A stretch of 64,000 nt of DNA from Sphingopyxis terrae subsp. terrae NBRC 15098 (lineage in GTDB: Bacteria > Pseudomonadota > Alphaproteobacteria > Sphingomonadales > Sphingomonadaceae). This document shows positions 26,043 through 35,922 of this stretch, piece after piece. Position 1 is the first letter of the stretch. Each line of letters begins with the position of its first letter. Below the pieces are notes generated by a model. It saw only the letters and a program-made list of their open reading frames with translations. It ran no database searches and was not told the origin of the DNA. Both the position numbers and the translations under genes were made by a program. The stretch lies in contig NZ_CP013342.1 in the NCBI RefSeq assembly GCF_001610975.1, forward strand, positions 2,675,001 through 2,739,000, written 5' to 3'.

Positions 26043-26867
26043 TTACCTCTTGATGAAATCGAGCGTGTAATTCTGCCAGAAGCTGTAATTTTCCTCGGGC
26101 AGGTCGAAGGGGGCGGCGAGTTCGATGGCACGCTTGGCGCATTCCTGATGCCGCTGGACCTGGAATTTGTTGCTGTCGTTCTGGCCGCTCGTCTCGACGC
26201 TGGTAAATCCGGCGAGCGCCCCCGACTGGGTCAGGCGGAATTTGACCACGGTCTTGAGTTGATCGACATCGACGCCGCTGATGCGGCATCCGTTCCAGCG
26301 CGGACCGACGGCGGCCTTGATGCTGACGTCGATCGAGCGCTTGACCTCGGCCGCCGTCGCGGCGGCCGGTGCGCCCTTGGAAGCCGGTGCCTTTGGCTGC
26401 GAACGGCTCAGCCCGTCGACGATGCCGTCGAGACGGCCAGTGGGCCGCGACGACTGTTTTTTCGGTTCGGCCTTGGGTGTCGGCCGCGGCGGCGCCTTCT
26501 GGGCCGCTGGCGGGGATTTCTTGGGTGTCGCCGGAACGGGCTTCGCGACCTGCTTTGGTGCAGGGGCGGGCGTCGGGCGGACGACGGGCTCGGGCAGCGG
26601 CGGCGTCGGCACCGGTTCGGGCGGCGCGGCGATATCGGCCGCATCCTCTTCGCCCAGCCGTGCGGCGGGGGGATTGGCGTTGATGACCGGCGCGGTCGAT
26701 TGCGGCGCCGTCTCCGCGATCAGATCGACCTCCATCGGCGGATTGTCGAAACGGCGCTGGCCCGCGGTCCATTGCACTGACAACAGTACGATAATCACGA
26801 CATGCGCGGCGACGGCCACGGCGATGCCGCGTCCCTGTGTTGCCCCATATGCCCGCGTTTCGGCCAT
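26043..26867 (-). CDS. tolA: Tol-Pal inner-membrane protein TolA
   Basis: TolA spans the periplasm and transmits proton-motive force from TolQR. The 274-residue product has a cytoplasmic start, one membrane helix (about 16-33, [18 protein letters not shown]), a Pro/Ala/Lys-rich periplasmic stretch (about 60-165) and a C-terminal globular domain with the cell-envelope fold. It is shorter and more Pro-rich than the E. coli protein, as common in alphaproteobacteria. Confidence 0.9.
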   Translation of the reverse strand: MAETRAYGATQGRGIAVAVAAHVVIIVLLSVQWTAGQRRFDNPPMEVDLIAETAPQSTAPVINANPPAARLGEEDAADIAAPPEPVPTPPLPEPVVRPTPAPAPKQVAKPVPATPKKSPPAAQKAPPRPTPKAEPKKQSSRPTGRLDGIVDGLSRSQPKAPASKGAPAAATAAEVKRSIDVSIKAAVGPRWNGCRISGVDVDQLKTVVKFRLTQSGALAGFTSVETSGQNDSNKFQVQRHQECAKRAIELAAPFDLPEENYSFWQNYTLDFIKR

Positions 26868-26877
26868 GATCTTGACC

Positions 26878-27393
26878 CTATGGCTGCGTTTCTGAACCGT
26901 CCGTGACCGCGCTTTCGGCGGCAGCGGCGGTATCGGTGTCGGCGCCTGTCGTCACCAGCGCGATACGCGACAGGCCGGCGCGGTTGAGTTCGCCCATCAC
27001 GCGCATCACCCGGCCATAGTCGAGCCCCTTGTCGGCGCGCAGCATGATCTGGCGCGGCTTGTCGCCGTCCTTCGTTTCGCGCGCGATGGCATCGAGGCGG
27101 GCCGGCAGTTCGGCCTCGGGGACGACCTGTTCGCCGATATACAGCGTGTCGTCGGCATTGATCGACAGTTGCACCGGCTCCTGCTCCTCGGTTTCGATCG
27201 GCTTGGCCCGGCTTTCGGGCAGGTCGATCGGCACCGCCGAGGCAAGCAGCGGCGCGGTGATCATGAAGATGATCAGCAGCACCAGCATGACATCGACGAG
27301 CGGGGTGACGTTGATCTCCGACATCGGCGCCCGGCGCCCGCCGCGCCCGCGACGCCGGCCGCCGACGCCGCCCGAAGGTCCGGTCATCGCCAT
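26878..27393 (-). CDS. tolR: Tol-Pal inner-membrane protein TolR (ExbD family)
   Basis: TolR forms the proton channel with TolQ. The 171-residue product has a Gly/Arg-rich cytoplasmic segment, the ExbD/TolR block INVTPLVDVMLVLLIIFMI with the essential Asp in the membrane helix (about residue 36), and a periplasmic domain ending in the dimer region. Its start overlaps the tolQ stop. Confidence 0.94.
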   Translation of the reverse strand: MAMTGPSGGVGGRRRGRGGRRAPMSEINVTPLVDVMLVLLIIFMITAPLLASAVPIDLPESRAKPIETEEQEPVQLSINADDTLYIGEQVVPEAELPARLDAIARETKDGDKPRQIMLRADKGLDYGRVMRVMGELNRAGLSRIALVTTGADTDTAAAAESAVTDGSETQP

Positions 27394-28091
27394 CAGGCTT
27401 CGACCTCCAGTTCGCGGCTGAAGGTCGCGTGCAGGCCATCGGCAAAGCGGCCGAGCCGCGATTCGAGCCGGTTCAGCCGCTGCGAAAAGGCGTTATAGGC
27501 AATCACCGCGGGAATGGCCGCGAACAGCCCGATCGCGGTTGCGAACAGCGCCTCGGCGATCCCCGGCGCAACGACGGCGAGGCTGCTGTTGTTCGACGCG
27601 GCAATCGCGGTGAAGCTGCGCATGATCCCCCACACCGTCCCGAACAGGCCGACGAAGGGCGCAACCGAACCGATGGTGGCCAGCGTGCCGATCTTTTCGG
27701 CGAGCCGATCGACCTCGCCGGCGACGGCGCTGTTCATCGCAATGCCCAGCCGTTCGCGCGTTCCTTCACGGTCGATGACCTTGCTCCGCGTCGAACGGCG
27801 CCACTCGCCGATCCCCGCAGCCAGCACCTTCGCGCTCGGCAATTCTTCATTGCCATTCTTGTCGTAGAATTTGTCGATATTGTCGGCGCGCCAGAAATCG
27901 CGCTCGAAGCTGTCCGACGCCTTCATCATTTTGCCGACGCCGCGGCCGTGGGTGAAGATCACCGCCCACACATAGATGGACGCGGCGAGCAACCCGATCA
28001 TTACCGCCTTCACGATGATATCGGCCTGCAGGAACAGCGCGATGGGGGACAAGGTCGCCGCGTCGGCGGCCAGCTTGATATTGTCTAGCAA
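27393..28091 (-). CDS. tolQ: Tol-Pal inner-membrane protein TolQ (ExbB family)
   Basis: TolQ is the three-helix inner-membrane motor protein. The region near residues 125-215 contains the ExbB/TolQ signature from TIGSVAPFVGLFGTVWGIM to APGIAEALFATAIGLFAAIPAVIAYN. I chose TTG at 28091 (232 residues): GGAGAG lies eight bases upstream, and the family N-terminus LAADAATLSPIALFLQADI follows soon after. The only in-frame ATG (28136) would add 15 residues overlapping ybgC. A rare TTG start overlapping the ybgC stop suggests coupled translation. Confidence 0.9.
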   Translation of the reverse strand: MLDNIKLAADAATLSPIALFLQADIIVKAVMIGLLAASIYVWAVIFTHGRGVGKMMKASDSFERDFWRADNIDKFYDKNGNEELPSAKVLAAGIGEWRRSTRSKVIDREGTRERLGIAMNSAVAGEVDRLAEKIGTLATIGSVAPFVGLFGTVWGIMRSFTAIAASNNSSLAVVAPGIAEALFATAIGLFAAIPAVIAYNAFSQRLNRLESRLGRFADGLHATFSRELEVEA

Positions 28092-28549
28092 GGGATGGTC
28101 TCTCCATTCATGATCGCGGTAAAGCGGCTGGCCCACCCGGCGGGCTGGCGGCGCGGCCGGCCCTCGGGCGACAGAAAGGCTGCGGTAACACGCCCGTTGG
28201 TTAACTCGTCCTGACCGCGAAGGATGCGTTGCGCGATAATCACGCTCGCGCCGCGCACCGCCTCGACGGTGCTGATAACCAGCAAATCGTCGTCGAGCTT
28301 GGCCGGGCGTACATATTTGATCGCAAGGTCGGTTACGGCCCAGGCGCCTTCGCCCGCTTCCATCGCCGCGCGCTGGTCGATCCCGGCGATGCGCAGCATG
28401 TCCGACCGGGCACGCTCCATATAGCGCAGATAATTGGCGTGATAGACGATGCCGCTGAGGTCGGTGTCCTCGAAATAGACGCGCAGCCGGTAATGATGCG
28501 CGGCCCCGACAAAGGCGCCGGGGATGAAAGGAGGCGGAACGTCAACCAT
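28085..28549 (-). CDS. ybgC: Acyl-CoA thioesterase YbgC (Tol-Pal associated)
   Basis: A hotdog-fold thioesterase usually encoded first in tol operons. The 154-residue product carries the active-site region VYFEDTDLSGIVYHANYLRYMERAR, with the catalytic Asp and His. I chose ATG at 28549, preceded by GGAGGCGGAACG-type purine-rich sequence nearby; a longer frame to 28585 exists. It overlaps tolQ. Confidence 0.92.
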   Translation of the reverse strand: MVDVPPPFIPGAFVGAAHHYRLRVYFEDTDLSGIVYHANYLRYMERARSDMLRIAGIDQRAAMEAGEGAWAVTDLAIKYVRPAKLDDDLLVISTVEAVRGASVIIAQRILRGQDELTNGRVTAAFLSPEGRPRRQPAGWASRFTAIMNGETIPC

Positions 28550-28651
28550 AGTTGCGAGCGATAGCGATGCTTCGACTCGTCGCAAAGCCCTCTTGAACGG
28601 TTCGTCGCAGCGCGGGGCCGGTTGACGGATTCAAAGCCGCACTTTTCCGTC

Positions 28652-29692
28652 CTATTTTGCCGCGCCGCCGCCAGAATCGAATAGTCCGTCCTGCACGCCA
28701 GCGGGCGGATTGAGGCCCAGATGCTTCCACGCGCTGGCGTTGAGGCAGCGGCCGCGCGCGGTGCGGGCGATCAGGCCGATCTGGAGGAGGTAGGGTTCGA
28801 TCACATCCTCGATCGTGTCGCGCGGCTCGCTGAGGCCCGCCGCCAGCGTTTCGGCCCCCACGGGCCCCCCGCGATAGATGTCGGCGATCATGGTAAGGTA
28901 GCGGCGGTCCATGGCGTCGAGGCCCAGCGCATCGACCTCCAGCCGGTTGAGCGCCGCGTCGGCCACCCGCGCGTCGACGATCTGCGCCCCCGCCACTGTC
29001 GCAAAATCGCGCACGCGGCGGAGCAGGCGCCCGGCGATGCGCGGTGTGCCGCGCGAACGCTTCGCGATTTCGAGCGCGCCGTCGGGCGCGATGCCGAGGC
29101 CGAGCAGGCGGGCGGCGCGGCCGATCACCTGTTCGAGTTCGGCATGCGTGTAGAAATTGAGCCGCACCGGGATGCCGAAGCGATCGCGCAGCGGCGTCGT
29201 CAGCAGCCCCTGCCGGGTGGTCGCGCCGACGAGGGTGAATTTGGGCAGGTCGATCCGCACGCTGCGCGCCGACGGCCCTTCACCGATCATGATGTCGAGC
29301 GCGCGGTCCTCCATCGCGGGATAGAGGATTTCCTCGACCGCAGGCGACAGGCGATGGATTTCGTCGATGAAGAGGACGTCGCCATCCTCCAGATTCGTGA
29401 GCAGCGCGGCAAGGTCGCCCGCCTTGGCGATGACCGGGCCGCTGGTCGACCGGAAACCGACGCCCAGCTCCTTCGCAACGATCTGTGCCAGCGTCGTCTT
29501 GCCCAGCCCCGGCGGGCCGAAGAAGAGCACATGGTCGAGCGCATCGGCGCGCGCCTTTGCCGCCTCGATGAAGATGCGCAGATTCTCGCGCGCCGCCGCC
29601 TGACCCACGAACTCGGCGAGCGACTTCGGCCGCAGCGCGGCGTCGGCATCCTCGGGGGTGCGGATCGGCGTCGTCAGGGCGGGCTCAGTCAT
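28652..29692 (-). CDS. ruvB: Holliday junction branch migration ATPase RuvB
   Basis: RuvB is the hexameric motor for branch migration. The 346-residue product has the N-terminal block [12 protein letters not shown], Walker [11 protein letters not shown] (about 62-71), Walker [10 protein letters not shown], sensor 1 [10 protein letters not shown] and the winged-helix C-terminal domain ending near [14 protein letters not shown]. It overlaps the GFA gene by eight bases. Part of the minus-strand run from yebC to pal. Confidence 0.96.
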   Translation of the reverse strand: MTEPALTTPIRTPEDADAALRPKSLAEFVGQAAARENLRIFIEAAKARADALDHVLFFGPPGLGKTTLAQIVAKELGVGFRSTSGPVIAKAGDLAALLTNLEDGDVLFIDEIHRLSPAVEEILYPAMEDRALDIMIGEGPSARSVRIDLPKFTLVGATTRQGLLTTPLRDRFGIPVRLNFYTHAELEQVIGRAARLLGLGIAPDGALEIAKRSRGTPRIAGRLLRRVRDFATVAGAQIVDARVADAALNRLEVDALGLDAMDRRYLTMIADIYRGGPVGAETLAAGLSEPRDTIEDVIEPYLLQIGLIARTARGRCLNASAWKHLGLNPPAGVQDGLFDSGGGAAK

Positions 29693-30095
29693 AATGCTCT
29701 ATTGCCTCGCCGGTGATCGAAACCCAAGGCTCCTTGCGTTCCTCATACACCGAATAGTCGGGGACGAAGCCGTGGCCGGGCGCGAAATTGCCGAGCGGGA
29801 TCGCGTAGGCATCGTGATAGGGGCGCGCGCGATACCAGACGCCCGAACCGCAGGTGCCGCAAAAGAAGAAGTCGGCGGTGTTGCCGCTGTCGCCGGTATA
29901 TTGCCACATCTTCGCGCTCGCTTCGCCCTCGATGCGGACCTGCTCGACGGGAAAGCGGACCTGCGCGGCAAAGGCGCTGCCGCTGCGCGCCTTGCACTCG
30001 CGGCAGTGGCACACCGACACGCGGATCGGCTCACCGGTGCAGGCGATGCGGATCTGGCCGCAGCGGCACGAGGCGTGGCGGGTGAGGGCGGTCAT
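29685..30095 (-). CDS. GFA-family zinc protein (glutathione-dependent formaldehyde-activating domain)
   Basis: The 136-residue product has the zinc-binding cysteines of the GFA (CENP-V/GFA) fold: CRCGQI near the N-terminus, [11 protein letters not shown], and [13 protein letters not shown]. Members bind zinc and some act on S-hydroxymethylglutathione, but most are uncharacterised, and the family label does not prove that reaction. It is inserted between ruvA and ruvB with overlaps on both sides (ATGA with ruvA), so it must be co-expressed with them. No functional link to recombination is known to me. Confidence 0.85.
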   Translation of the reverse strand: MTALTRHASCRCGQIRIACTGEPIRVSVCHCRECKARSGSAFAAQVRFPVEQVRIEGEASAKMWQYTGDSGNTADFFFCGTCGSGVWYRARPYHDAYAIPLGNFAPGHGFVPDYSVYEERKEPWVSITGEAIEHYD

Positions 30096-30691
30096 TTCGC
30101 CGCCTTTTTGAGCGCGACGCGAACCAGCGCATCCAGAGTGGCGCCCGCGCCCAGTTCCTCGCTCGCCGCGCCGACGGCGGCGCTCGCTTCGCCAGGTTTG
30201 AAGCCGAGGCCGGTGAGGGCGGTCACGGCATCGCCGAGCGGGCCGGCGGCCGGGACGGCCGCGGGACCGGTGCCGGCGATCCCGCCCAGTGCGCCTGCCT
30301 TGTCCTTCAGTTCGTGCGCGATGCGTTGTGCGAGCTTCGGTCCGACCCCGTTCGCGCGCGCGATCATCGCGCTGTCGCCGCTGGCGAGCGCGCGTTGCAG
30401 GTCGGCGACTTCGAGCGCGGAGAGGATCGCGAGCGCGACCTTTGCGCCGACGCCCTGAACGCTGGTGAGCAGCCGGAACCAGTCGCGTTCCTCGGCGCGG
30501 GCGAAGCCGAGCAGGCGGAGGAAATCCTCGCCCACCAGCATTTCGGTGTGGATGGTGACATCGCCGCCGACCGGGCCGAGCGCGTCGAGCGTGCGCGCCG
30601 ATGCCTCGACCAGATAACCGACGCCGCCGACATCGATCACCGCATGGCCTGCGCCGCTGCTGTCGAGCCTTCCAGTGAGTTTTGCGATCAT
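30092..30691 (-). CDS. ruvA: Holliday junction binding protein RuvA
   Basis: RuvA binds four-way junctions and loads RuvB. The 199-residue product starts [11 protein letters not shown], has the OB-fold domain, tandem helix-hairpin-helix motifs ([19 protein letters not shown] and [17 protein letters not shown]) and a C-terminal UBA-like domain (about 150-197) that contacts RuvB. Confidence 0.95.
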   Translation of the reverse strand: MIAKLTGRLDSSGAGHAVIDVGGVGYLVEASARTLDALGPVGGDVTIHTEMLVGEDFLRLLGFARAEERDWFRLLTSVQGVGAKVALAILSALEVADLQRALASGDSAMIARANGVGPKLAQRIAHELKDKAGALGGIAGTGPAAVPAAGPLGDAVTALTGLGFKPGEASAAVGAASEELGAGATLDALVRVALKKAAK

Positions 30692-30740
30692 TTCGCCGTG
30701 CTAGCGCGGTAGGAATGAAAAGGGAACAAATTTGAAATCA

Positions 30741-31214
30741 TCAGAAGCGCGGCCGGTGGTTCGCATGGCAGATCGCGACCGCCAGCGCGTCGGCCGCGTC
30801 GGCGCCCGCGACCTTCGCGCCCGGCAGCAGGATACGCAGCATCGCCTGCACCTGCTCCTTCGCCGCGCCGCCGGTTCCGACGATGGCCTTCTTGACGAGG
30901 CGCGGCGCATATTCGGCGACGGTCAGCCCGCCGCGCGCGCAGCCGAGCAGGACGACGCCGCGCGCGTGCGCGAGCTTCAGCGTCGATTGCGGATTGTCGT
31001 TGACGAACACTTCCTCGACCGCTGCCTGCGCCGGGGCATGGTCGGCGATCACGGCCGCGAGTGCAGTATCGAGATACGCCAGCCGGTCGGGCAGGGGCGC
31101 CTTTGCGTCGGTCTTGATCTGACCGTTGGCGATGTGGCTGATCCGGCTGCCCTCGACGCGGATGATGCCCCAGCCGGTGCAGCTGAGCGAGGGGTCGAGG
31201 CCGAGGATGATCAT
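30741..31214 (-). CDS. ruvC: Crossover junction endonuclease RuvC
   Basis: RuvC resolves Holliday junctions. From ATG at 31214 the product has 157 residues and begins [16 protein letters not shown], with the first catalytic Asp. The other acidic residues are in the blocks [14 protein letters not shown] and [13 protein letters not shown]. The open frame extends 20 codons upstream, but that part is the palindromic repeat, so 31214 is the start. Confidence 0.95.
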   Translation of the reverse strand: MIILGLDPSLSCTGWGIIRVEGSRISHIANGQIKTDAKAPLPDRLAYLDTALAAVIADHAPAQAAVEEVFVNDNPQSTLKLAHARGVVLLGCARGGLTVAEYAPRLVKKAIVGTGGAAKEQVQAMLRILLPGAKVAGADAADALAVAICHANHRPRF

Positions 31215-31222
31215 GTTAGAAG

Positions 31223-31310
31223 CCCCTCCCGCTTGCGGGAGGGGTTTGGGGTGGGCAAGCGGCGCGCCGTGCATCGGCCCACCCCCGGCCCCTCCCGCAA
31301 GCGGGAGGGG
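31223..31310. repeat. Large nested palindromic element between yebC and ruvC
   Basis: Two self-complementary 22-mers, each CCCCTCCCGC-NN-GCGGGAGGGG, lie at 31223-31244 (centre TT) and 31289-31310 (centre AA). Between them GGGGTGGGC (31248-31256) pairs with GCCCACCCC (31277-31285). The whole 88 bp can fold as one long hairpin or as two small ones. A second copy lies at 44074-44170. Confidence 0.8.
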
Positions 31311-31319
31311 AGGGGTTTG

Positions 31320-32066
31320 TCATCCGAGCTTTTCCATCACCGCGTCGGGGATTTCGTAATTGCCCCACACGGTCTGCACATCATCGTCGTCGTCGAGCGT
31401 GTCGATCAGCTTGAACAGCGTTTGCGCGACGCTTTCGTCGGCGACTTCGCTTTTCAGCGTCGGGCGCCAGGCGAGTTTCACGCCTTCGGCTTCGCCCAGC
31501 TTGGCTTCGAGCGCCTTTGCGACTTCGTGCAAGGAATCGACGCTGGTCCAGATGTCATGGCCGTCTTCGGTCGATTCGACATCGTCGGCGCCCGCATCGA
31601 GCGCGGCTTCGAAGACGGTGTCGGCATCGCCCGCACTTGCCGCATAGCTGATCATGCCGAGCCGGTCGAAGCCGTGGCTGACGCTGCCCGACGTGCCGAG
31701 GTTGCCGCCATTCTTGCTGAACGCGGTGCGCACGTTGGTCGCGGTGCGGTTGCGATTGTCGGTCAGCGCCTCGACGATCAGCGACACGCCGCCGGGGCCA
31801 TAGCCTTCGTAACGGATTTCCTCGTAATTCTCGCCATCATTGCCCGCGGCCTTGTCGATCGCGCGCTGGATATTGTCCTTGGGCATCGACTGCGCCTTGG
31901 CGGCGTTAACCGCCGCGCGGAGGCGGGCATTGGCGTCGGGATCGGGCAGGCCCATCTTCGCCGCCACGGTGATTTCGCGGCTGAGCTTCGAAAAGAGGCT
32001 GCTGCGCTTTTTGTCCTGCGCACCCTTGCGGTGCATGATGTTCTTGAATTTGCTATGGCCGGCCAC
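31320..32066 (-). CDS. yebC: YebC/PmpR-type DNA-binding regulatory protein
   Basis: The 248-residue product begins [21 protein letters not shown], the invariant YebC N-terminus, and includes [21 protein letters not shown]. YebC proteins are widely conserved; some act as transcription regulators, and translation-related roles have been proposed. Location upstream of ruvCAB is the conserved arrangement. I treat it as first gene of the yebC-ruv-tol run. Confidence 0.94.
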   Translation of the reverse strand: MAGHSKFKNIMHRKGAQDKKRSSLFSKLSREITVAAKMGLPDPDANARLRAAVNAAKAQSMPKDNIQRAIDKAAGNDGENYEEIRYEGYGPGGVSLIVEALTDNRNRTATNVRTAFSKNGGNLGTSGSVSHGFDRLGMISYAASAGDADTVFEAALDAGADDVESTEDGHDIWTSVDSLHEVAKALEAKLGEAEGVKLAWRPTLKSEVADESVAQTLFKLIDTLDDDDDVQTVWGNYEIPDAVMEKLG

Positions 32067-32148
32067 GGCCTACCTCCCTTAACGGAAAAATCTGGGGCCG
32101 CCCCTAGCGCGAAGCGCGGTCGCAGACAACTACGGGCGGCGGCGCCGA

Positions 32149-32466
32149 TCAGACAACCACGGCGGTTCCCGAAGCGCTGACCATCAGCATCGACCCGTTC
32201 TGGCCGAGCACTTCATAGTCGAGATCGACACCGATCACGGCGTTGCCGCCAAGGCGCGCGGCTTCGGCTTCCATTTCCCCAATCGCTTCCTTGCGGGCGC
32301 GGGCGAGGACATCTTCATATTTGCCCGAGCGGCCGCCAACGATGTCGGTGATGCTGGCGAACAGGTCGCGGAACAGGTTCGCGCCAACGATCACCTCGCC
32401 GGTAACGATGCCCAGATATTCGCGGACCGGATGGCCTTCGACAGCGTTGGTCGTGGTGCTGAACAT
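32149..32466 (-). CDS. YbjQ family protein (UPF0145)
   Basis: A 105-residue protein of the YbjQ/UPF0145 family, with [53 protein letters not shown] and a C-terminal [11 protein letters not shown]. Members form beta-rich oligomers of unknown function. ATG at 32466 is preceded by GGGAGGA; an upstream in-frame start at 32493 is less likely. Confidence 0.88.
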   Translation of the reverse strand: MFSTTTNAVEGHPVREYLGIVTGEVIVGANLFRDLFASITDIVGGRSGKYEDVLARARKEAIGEMEAEAARLGGNAVIGVDLDYEVLGQNGSMLMVSASGTAVVV

Positions 32467-32682
32467 ATCTTCCTCCCTGGCGTCTGCGGTCAATGCTTCA
32501 AGCGGAGAGGCGGTGCCGGACCGCCGGTTTCGCGGAAGTTGTCAAACTTGTCGCTCCCCTCCGGTGCCATGATACCCGTCACGCCGAAATTGCCTGGTGG
32601 ACCGGGCAAAGGAAGGCGTGACGGGTGACATGGCGAAGGGGGTAGCGCGGCCCGATAATGTAGGACAGCGATTTTTCGGAGT

Positions 32683-32925
32683 TCAGACGATGCCGAGCGC
32701 CGATTTGTAAACGTCGAGGATCGCTTCCATTTCCTTGCGGTCGTGGACCGGCATTTTGCGCAGGCGCACGATCTGGCGCATGATCTTGGGATCATAGCCC
32801 TGCGACTTCGATTCCAGATAAACGTCGCGAATATCGTCGGCGATGCCCTTTTTCTCTTCTTCCAGCCGCTCGATGCGCTCGATGAAAAGGCGCAGTTGTT
32901 CGTCGGCAGTCGTGGCTTCGCTCAT
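32683..32925 (-). CDS. gapR: GapR nucleoid-associated protein (DUF2312)
   Basis: GapR, known from Caulobacter, binds AT-rich, overtwisted DNA and stimulates type II topoisomerases ahead of replication forks. The 80-residue product shows the full family pattern: [38 protein letters not shown] and MRQIVRLRK. It is entirely helical and coiled-coil in character. The gap from 32467 to 32682 holds no recognisable gene. Confidence 0.94.
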   Translation of the reverse strand: MSEATTADEQLRLFIERIERLEEEKKGIADDIRDVYLESKSQGYDPKIMRQIVRLRKMPVHDRKEMEAILDVYKSALGIV

Positions 32926-32988
32926 TTTATGCTCCGATGGATATGGATGGTTGTGGCGAGAATCGCCTCGGGCGTCCGATTAGCGGGG

Positions 32989-33309
32989 TCAGGGATTCTT
33001 GGCCATGCTTTCTTCCATGCGGGCAAGCTGCTGAGGGGTGGCGACAACGTGAAAGCGCGCCTTCCATTCGGCGGTCGGCATGCCGTGGACGATGGCGCGG
33101 GCGCTTTCCTTGTCGAGGTCGCCCGCTTCGGCGATCCAGTCGCCCAGGCAGTTGCGGCAAAAACCCGCGAGGCCCATCAGGTCGATATTCGCCGCGTCGC
33201 TGCGGTGGCGGAGCAGGCGGACAAGGCGGCGGAAGGCCGCCGCGGCGACGGCATCGTCGATGCTGTCGAGGGGGTCGGCGGTCATCGGTTGGTCATCGCT
33301 GCACGACAT
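32989..33309 (-). CDS. DUF1244 family protein
   Basis: The 106-residue product carries the DUF1244 core: FRRLVRLLRHRSDAANIDL, then MGLAGFCRNCLGDW with a conserved Cys-x2-Cys pair, then MPTAEWKARFH. The family is small, conserved in proteobacteria and of unknown function. It sits 63 bp upstream of gapR in the same direction. A second in-frame Met after eight codons could be the start. Confidence 0.88.
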   Translation of the reverse strand: MSCSDDQPMTADPLDSIDDAVAAAAFRRLVRLLRHRSDAANIDLMGLAGFCRNCLGDWIAEAGDLDKESARAIVHGMPTAEWKARFHVVATPQQLARMEESMAKNP

Positions 33310-33422
33310 GACATTCTCCGGTCTGTGGATGAATAGCTATACGGCGGTTGCGCTTCGGCAGGCAACGCGCCATGCCACGCGGCCGTAGCGATATTGTAGA
33401 TCAAGAGACAAGCGGAGCAATC

Positions 33423-34877
33423 GTGGTCCAGAGCTTTACCCCCCGCCAGCGCAAGGTGCGTATTCTTGCCACGCTCGGTCCCGCGAGCGCCAATGCCGAA
33501 ATGATTGCCGCACTGCACCGCGCCGGCGCCGACGCCTTTCGCGTCAACATGAGCCATGGCGACCATGAAGGCCATGCCAAGGTCATCGCGGCGATCCGCG
33601 CGCTGGAAAAGGAAACGGGGCGGCCCACGACGATCCTGGTCGACCTGCAGGGGCCGAAGCTGCGCGTCGGCACCTTTCGCGACGGGCCGGCCGAACTGGC
33701 GACAGGCGCCACCTTCGTTCTCGATACCGACAAGGCGCCGGGCGATGCCAGCCGCGTCCACCTTCCGCATCCCGAACTGTTCGCCGCGCTCGAACCCGAA
33801 ACGCGCCTGCTGGTCGATGACGGCAAGCTGGTGCTGCGCGTCAAGAGCGTCGCCCCCGACCGCATCGAGACGCTGGTCGAGGTCGGCGGCAAGATTTCGG
33901 ACCGCAAGGGCGTCAACGTCCCCGACGTGGTCGTGCCGCTCGCCGCGCTGACCGAAAAGGACCGCCGCGACCTTGCCTTCGCGCTCGACCAGCATGTCGA
34001 CTGGATCGCGCTTTCCTTCGTCCAGCGGCCCGAGGATGTTGCCGAGGCGCGGCGGCTGATCGGCGGCAAGGCGGCGCTGCTCGTCAAATTCGAAAAGCCC
34101 GCCGGGGTCGCGCGGCTGGAGGAAATATTGGAGATCGCCGACGCCGCGATGGTCGCGCGCGGCGACCTGGGCGTCGAATTGCCGCCCGAGGCGGTGCCGC
34201 CGCTGCAAAAGCGGATCGTTGCGGCGGCGCGGCGGATGGGCAAGCCGGTCGTGGTCGCGACCCAGATGCTCGAATCGATGATCGTCTCGCCGACGCCGAC
34301 CCGCGCCGAAGTGTCCGACGTCGCGACCGCCATATATGACGGCGCCGACGCGATCATGCTCTCGGCCGAGACGGCGGCGGGCGCCTGGCCGGTCGAGGCG
34401 GTGACGATGATGGATTCGATCGCGCGCTCGGTCGAAAGCGATCCCGACTATTACCGGCGGTTGCACTTCACCGAGACGCAGCCCGATGCGACCACCGCCG
34501 ATGCGCTGGCCGAGGCCGCGGGCAGCATCATCGAGACGATCGCCGCCGATGCGATCATCTGTTTCACCGCATCGGGATCGACCGCGCGCCGCGTCGCGCG
34601 CGAGCGGCCGAATGCGCCTTTGCTCGTGCTGACCCCGAAGCGCGATGCGGCGCGGCGCATGGGGCTGCTGTGGGGGGCGCATGCGGTGCCGACCAAGGAT
34701 ATCGGCAGTTTCGAGGAGATGATCGCCAAGGGCAAGCGCATGGCGCTGCGCCACGGCATCGGTAAGGCGGGGGCCAAGCTGGTGATGATGGCGGGGGTGC
34801 CCTTCGGGACGCCGGGTTCGACCAATGTGCTGCACGTCGCGACGCTGACCGGCGACGAACTGCGCGGCTATAGCTGA
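33423..34877 (+). CDS. pyk: Pyruvate kinase
   Basis: This enzyme transfers phosphate from phosphoenolpyruvate to ADP. The 484-residue product has the TIM-barrel and B domains with RKVRILATLGPAS, FRVNMSHGDHEGH, DLQGPKLRVG, the active-site Lys region LLVKFEKPAG, MVARGDLGVELP and the signature block VATQMLESMIVSPTPTRAEVSDV, plus a C-terminal allosteric domain. I chose GTG at 33423, with GGAG five bases upstream. The ATG at 33372 would add 17 residues outside the family. Confidence 0.94.
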   Translation: MVQSFTPRQRKVRILATLGPASANAEMIAALHRAGADAFRVNMSHGDHEGHAKVIAAIRALEKETGRPTTILVDLQGPKLRVGTFRDGPAELATGATFVLDTDKAPGDASRVHLPHPELFAALEPETRLLVDDGKLVLRVKSVAPDRIETLVEVGGKISDRKGVNVPDVVVPLAALTEKDRRDLAFALDQHVDWIALSFVQRPEDVAEARRLIGGKAALLVKFEKPAGVARLEEILEIADAAMVARGDLGVELPPEAVPPLQKRIVAAARRMGKPVVVATQMLESMIVSPTPTRAEVSDVATAIYDGADAIMLSAETAAGAWPVEAVTMMDSIARSVESDPDYYRRLHFTETQPDATTADALAEAAGSIIETIAADAIICFTASGSTARRVARERPNAPLLVLTPKRDAARRMGLLWGAHAVPTKDIGSFEEMIAKGKRMALRHGIGKAGAKLVMMAGVPFGTPGSTNVLHVATLTGDELRGYS

Positions 34878-34901
34878 ACCGGACGCCGGCGCGGCCGAGT
34901 C

Positions 34902-34966
34902 GATTCAAATCGAGACAAGAGTTAGCGGCGGATTCAGAAAATTTTCGCGCTGATTCAGTTCGAGAC
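34902..34966. repeat. Repeated GATTCA-type motifs upstream of bpt
   Basis: GATTCAAATCGAGAC (34902-34916) recurs with two changes as GATTCAGTTCGAGAC (34952-34966), and a third GATTCA sits at 34931. They lie in the 205-base gap between pyk and bpt. They may be regulator half-sites, or remnants of a dispersed repeat. The remainder of the gap has no recognisable feature. Confidence 0.35.
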
Positions 34967-35082
34967 GCTTTAAAATGGTAAATGGACTTTGCACCATTGA
35001 CCGTGCGCGGCATAGTCGCTGGAACGAAGGCGACGGCGCACCGCGGTGGGGGCGCTTCTGCAAATCCGGAGGTTGAGCCCGC

Positions 35083-35856
35083 GTGTCCGCACCGTTCCGT
35101 TTTCCGCGCTTTTTCGTGACCAGCCCGGCGCCGTGCCCCTATCTGGCCGGCAAGACCGAGCGCAAGGTTTTCACCGAACTGAGCGGCAATAATGCCAATG
35201 AGTTGAACGACGCGCTGGGCCGGATCGGCTTTCGTCGTAGCCAGTCGGTCGCCTATCGCCCAAGCTGCGCCGATTGCACCGCCTGTGTGTCGGTGCGCGT
35301 CTGTGCAGGCGAGTTCAAGCCGAGCGGATCGCAGAAGCGGACGATCCGCCGCAACGCCGATCTGGTCGTTACCGCGTGCAAACCCTGGGCGACCGAGGAG
35401 CAATATGCGCTGCTGCGATCCTATCTCGGCGCGCGCCACCCCGATGGCGGCATGGCCGATATGGATGAACAGGATTTTGCCGACATGGTCGAGCAGACTC
35501 CGGTCGACAGCTATATGATCGAATATCGCGAGCCGACCACCGACGGTTCGCGCGGCCGGCTCGTCGGCTGCTGCCTGACCGACCGTCAGGGCGACGGCCT
35601 GTCGATGATCTACAGCTTCTTCGATGCCGCCCATCCTCTGCGCGAGGGGCTGGGCACCTTCATCATCGCCGATCATATCCGCCGCGCGTCCAAGGCGGGG
35701 CTGCCCTATGTCTATCTGGGCTATTGGATCGAAGGATCGGCCCGCATGGCGTACAAGGCGCGCTTCCGCCCGCTGGAAAAGCTGGGGCCGGAAGGCTGGA
35801 CGCGGTGCGAGCCGGTGGCCTCCGATCGCATTGCGGCGATGTTCGAGATCGCCTGA
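35083..35856 (+). CDS. bpt: Aspartate/glutamate leucyltransferase Bpt
   Basis: Bpt transfers leucine from Leu-tRNA to proteins starting with Asp or Glu, marking them for ClpS-ClpAP degradation. The 257-residue product has the family core: [60 protein letters not shown] and [20 protein letters not shown]. The start is GTG at 35083, with GGAGG 11 bases upstream. Confidence 0.93.
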   Translation: MSAPFRFPRFFVTSPAPCPYLAGKTERKVFTELSGNNANELNDALGRIGFRRSQSVAYRPSCADCTACVSVRVCAGEFKPSGSQKRTIRRNADLVVTACKPWATEEQYALLRSYLGARHPDGGMADMDEQDFADMVEQTPVDSYMIEYREPTTDGSRGRLVGCCLTDRQGDGLSMIYSFFDAAHPLREGLGTFIIADHIRRASKAGLPYVYLGYWIEGSARMAYKARFRPLEKLGPEGWTRCEPVASDRIAAMFEIA

Positions 35857-35922
35857 CCGCCCAAGACGCGGCATTGTCGCTTCGAAAATCAAGTTCGCCG
35901 GCCGCCGCGCGCGCGTCGCCGG

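Noticed and set aside
24361..26070. A 569-codon plus-strand open frame
   Set aside because: It is antisense to pal and tolB, which are unmistakable. No domain is visible in the plus-strand product.
33282..34835. A 517-codon minus-strand open frame opposite pyruvate kinase
   Set aside because: It is antisense to a gene with all pyruvate kinase motifs. Its composition is that of a shadow frame.
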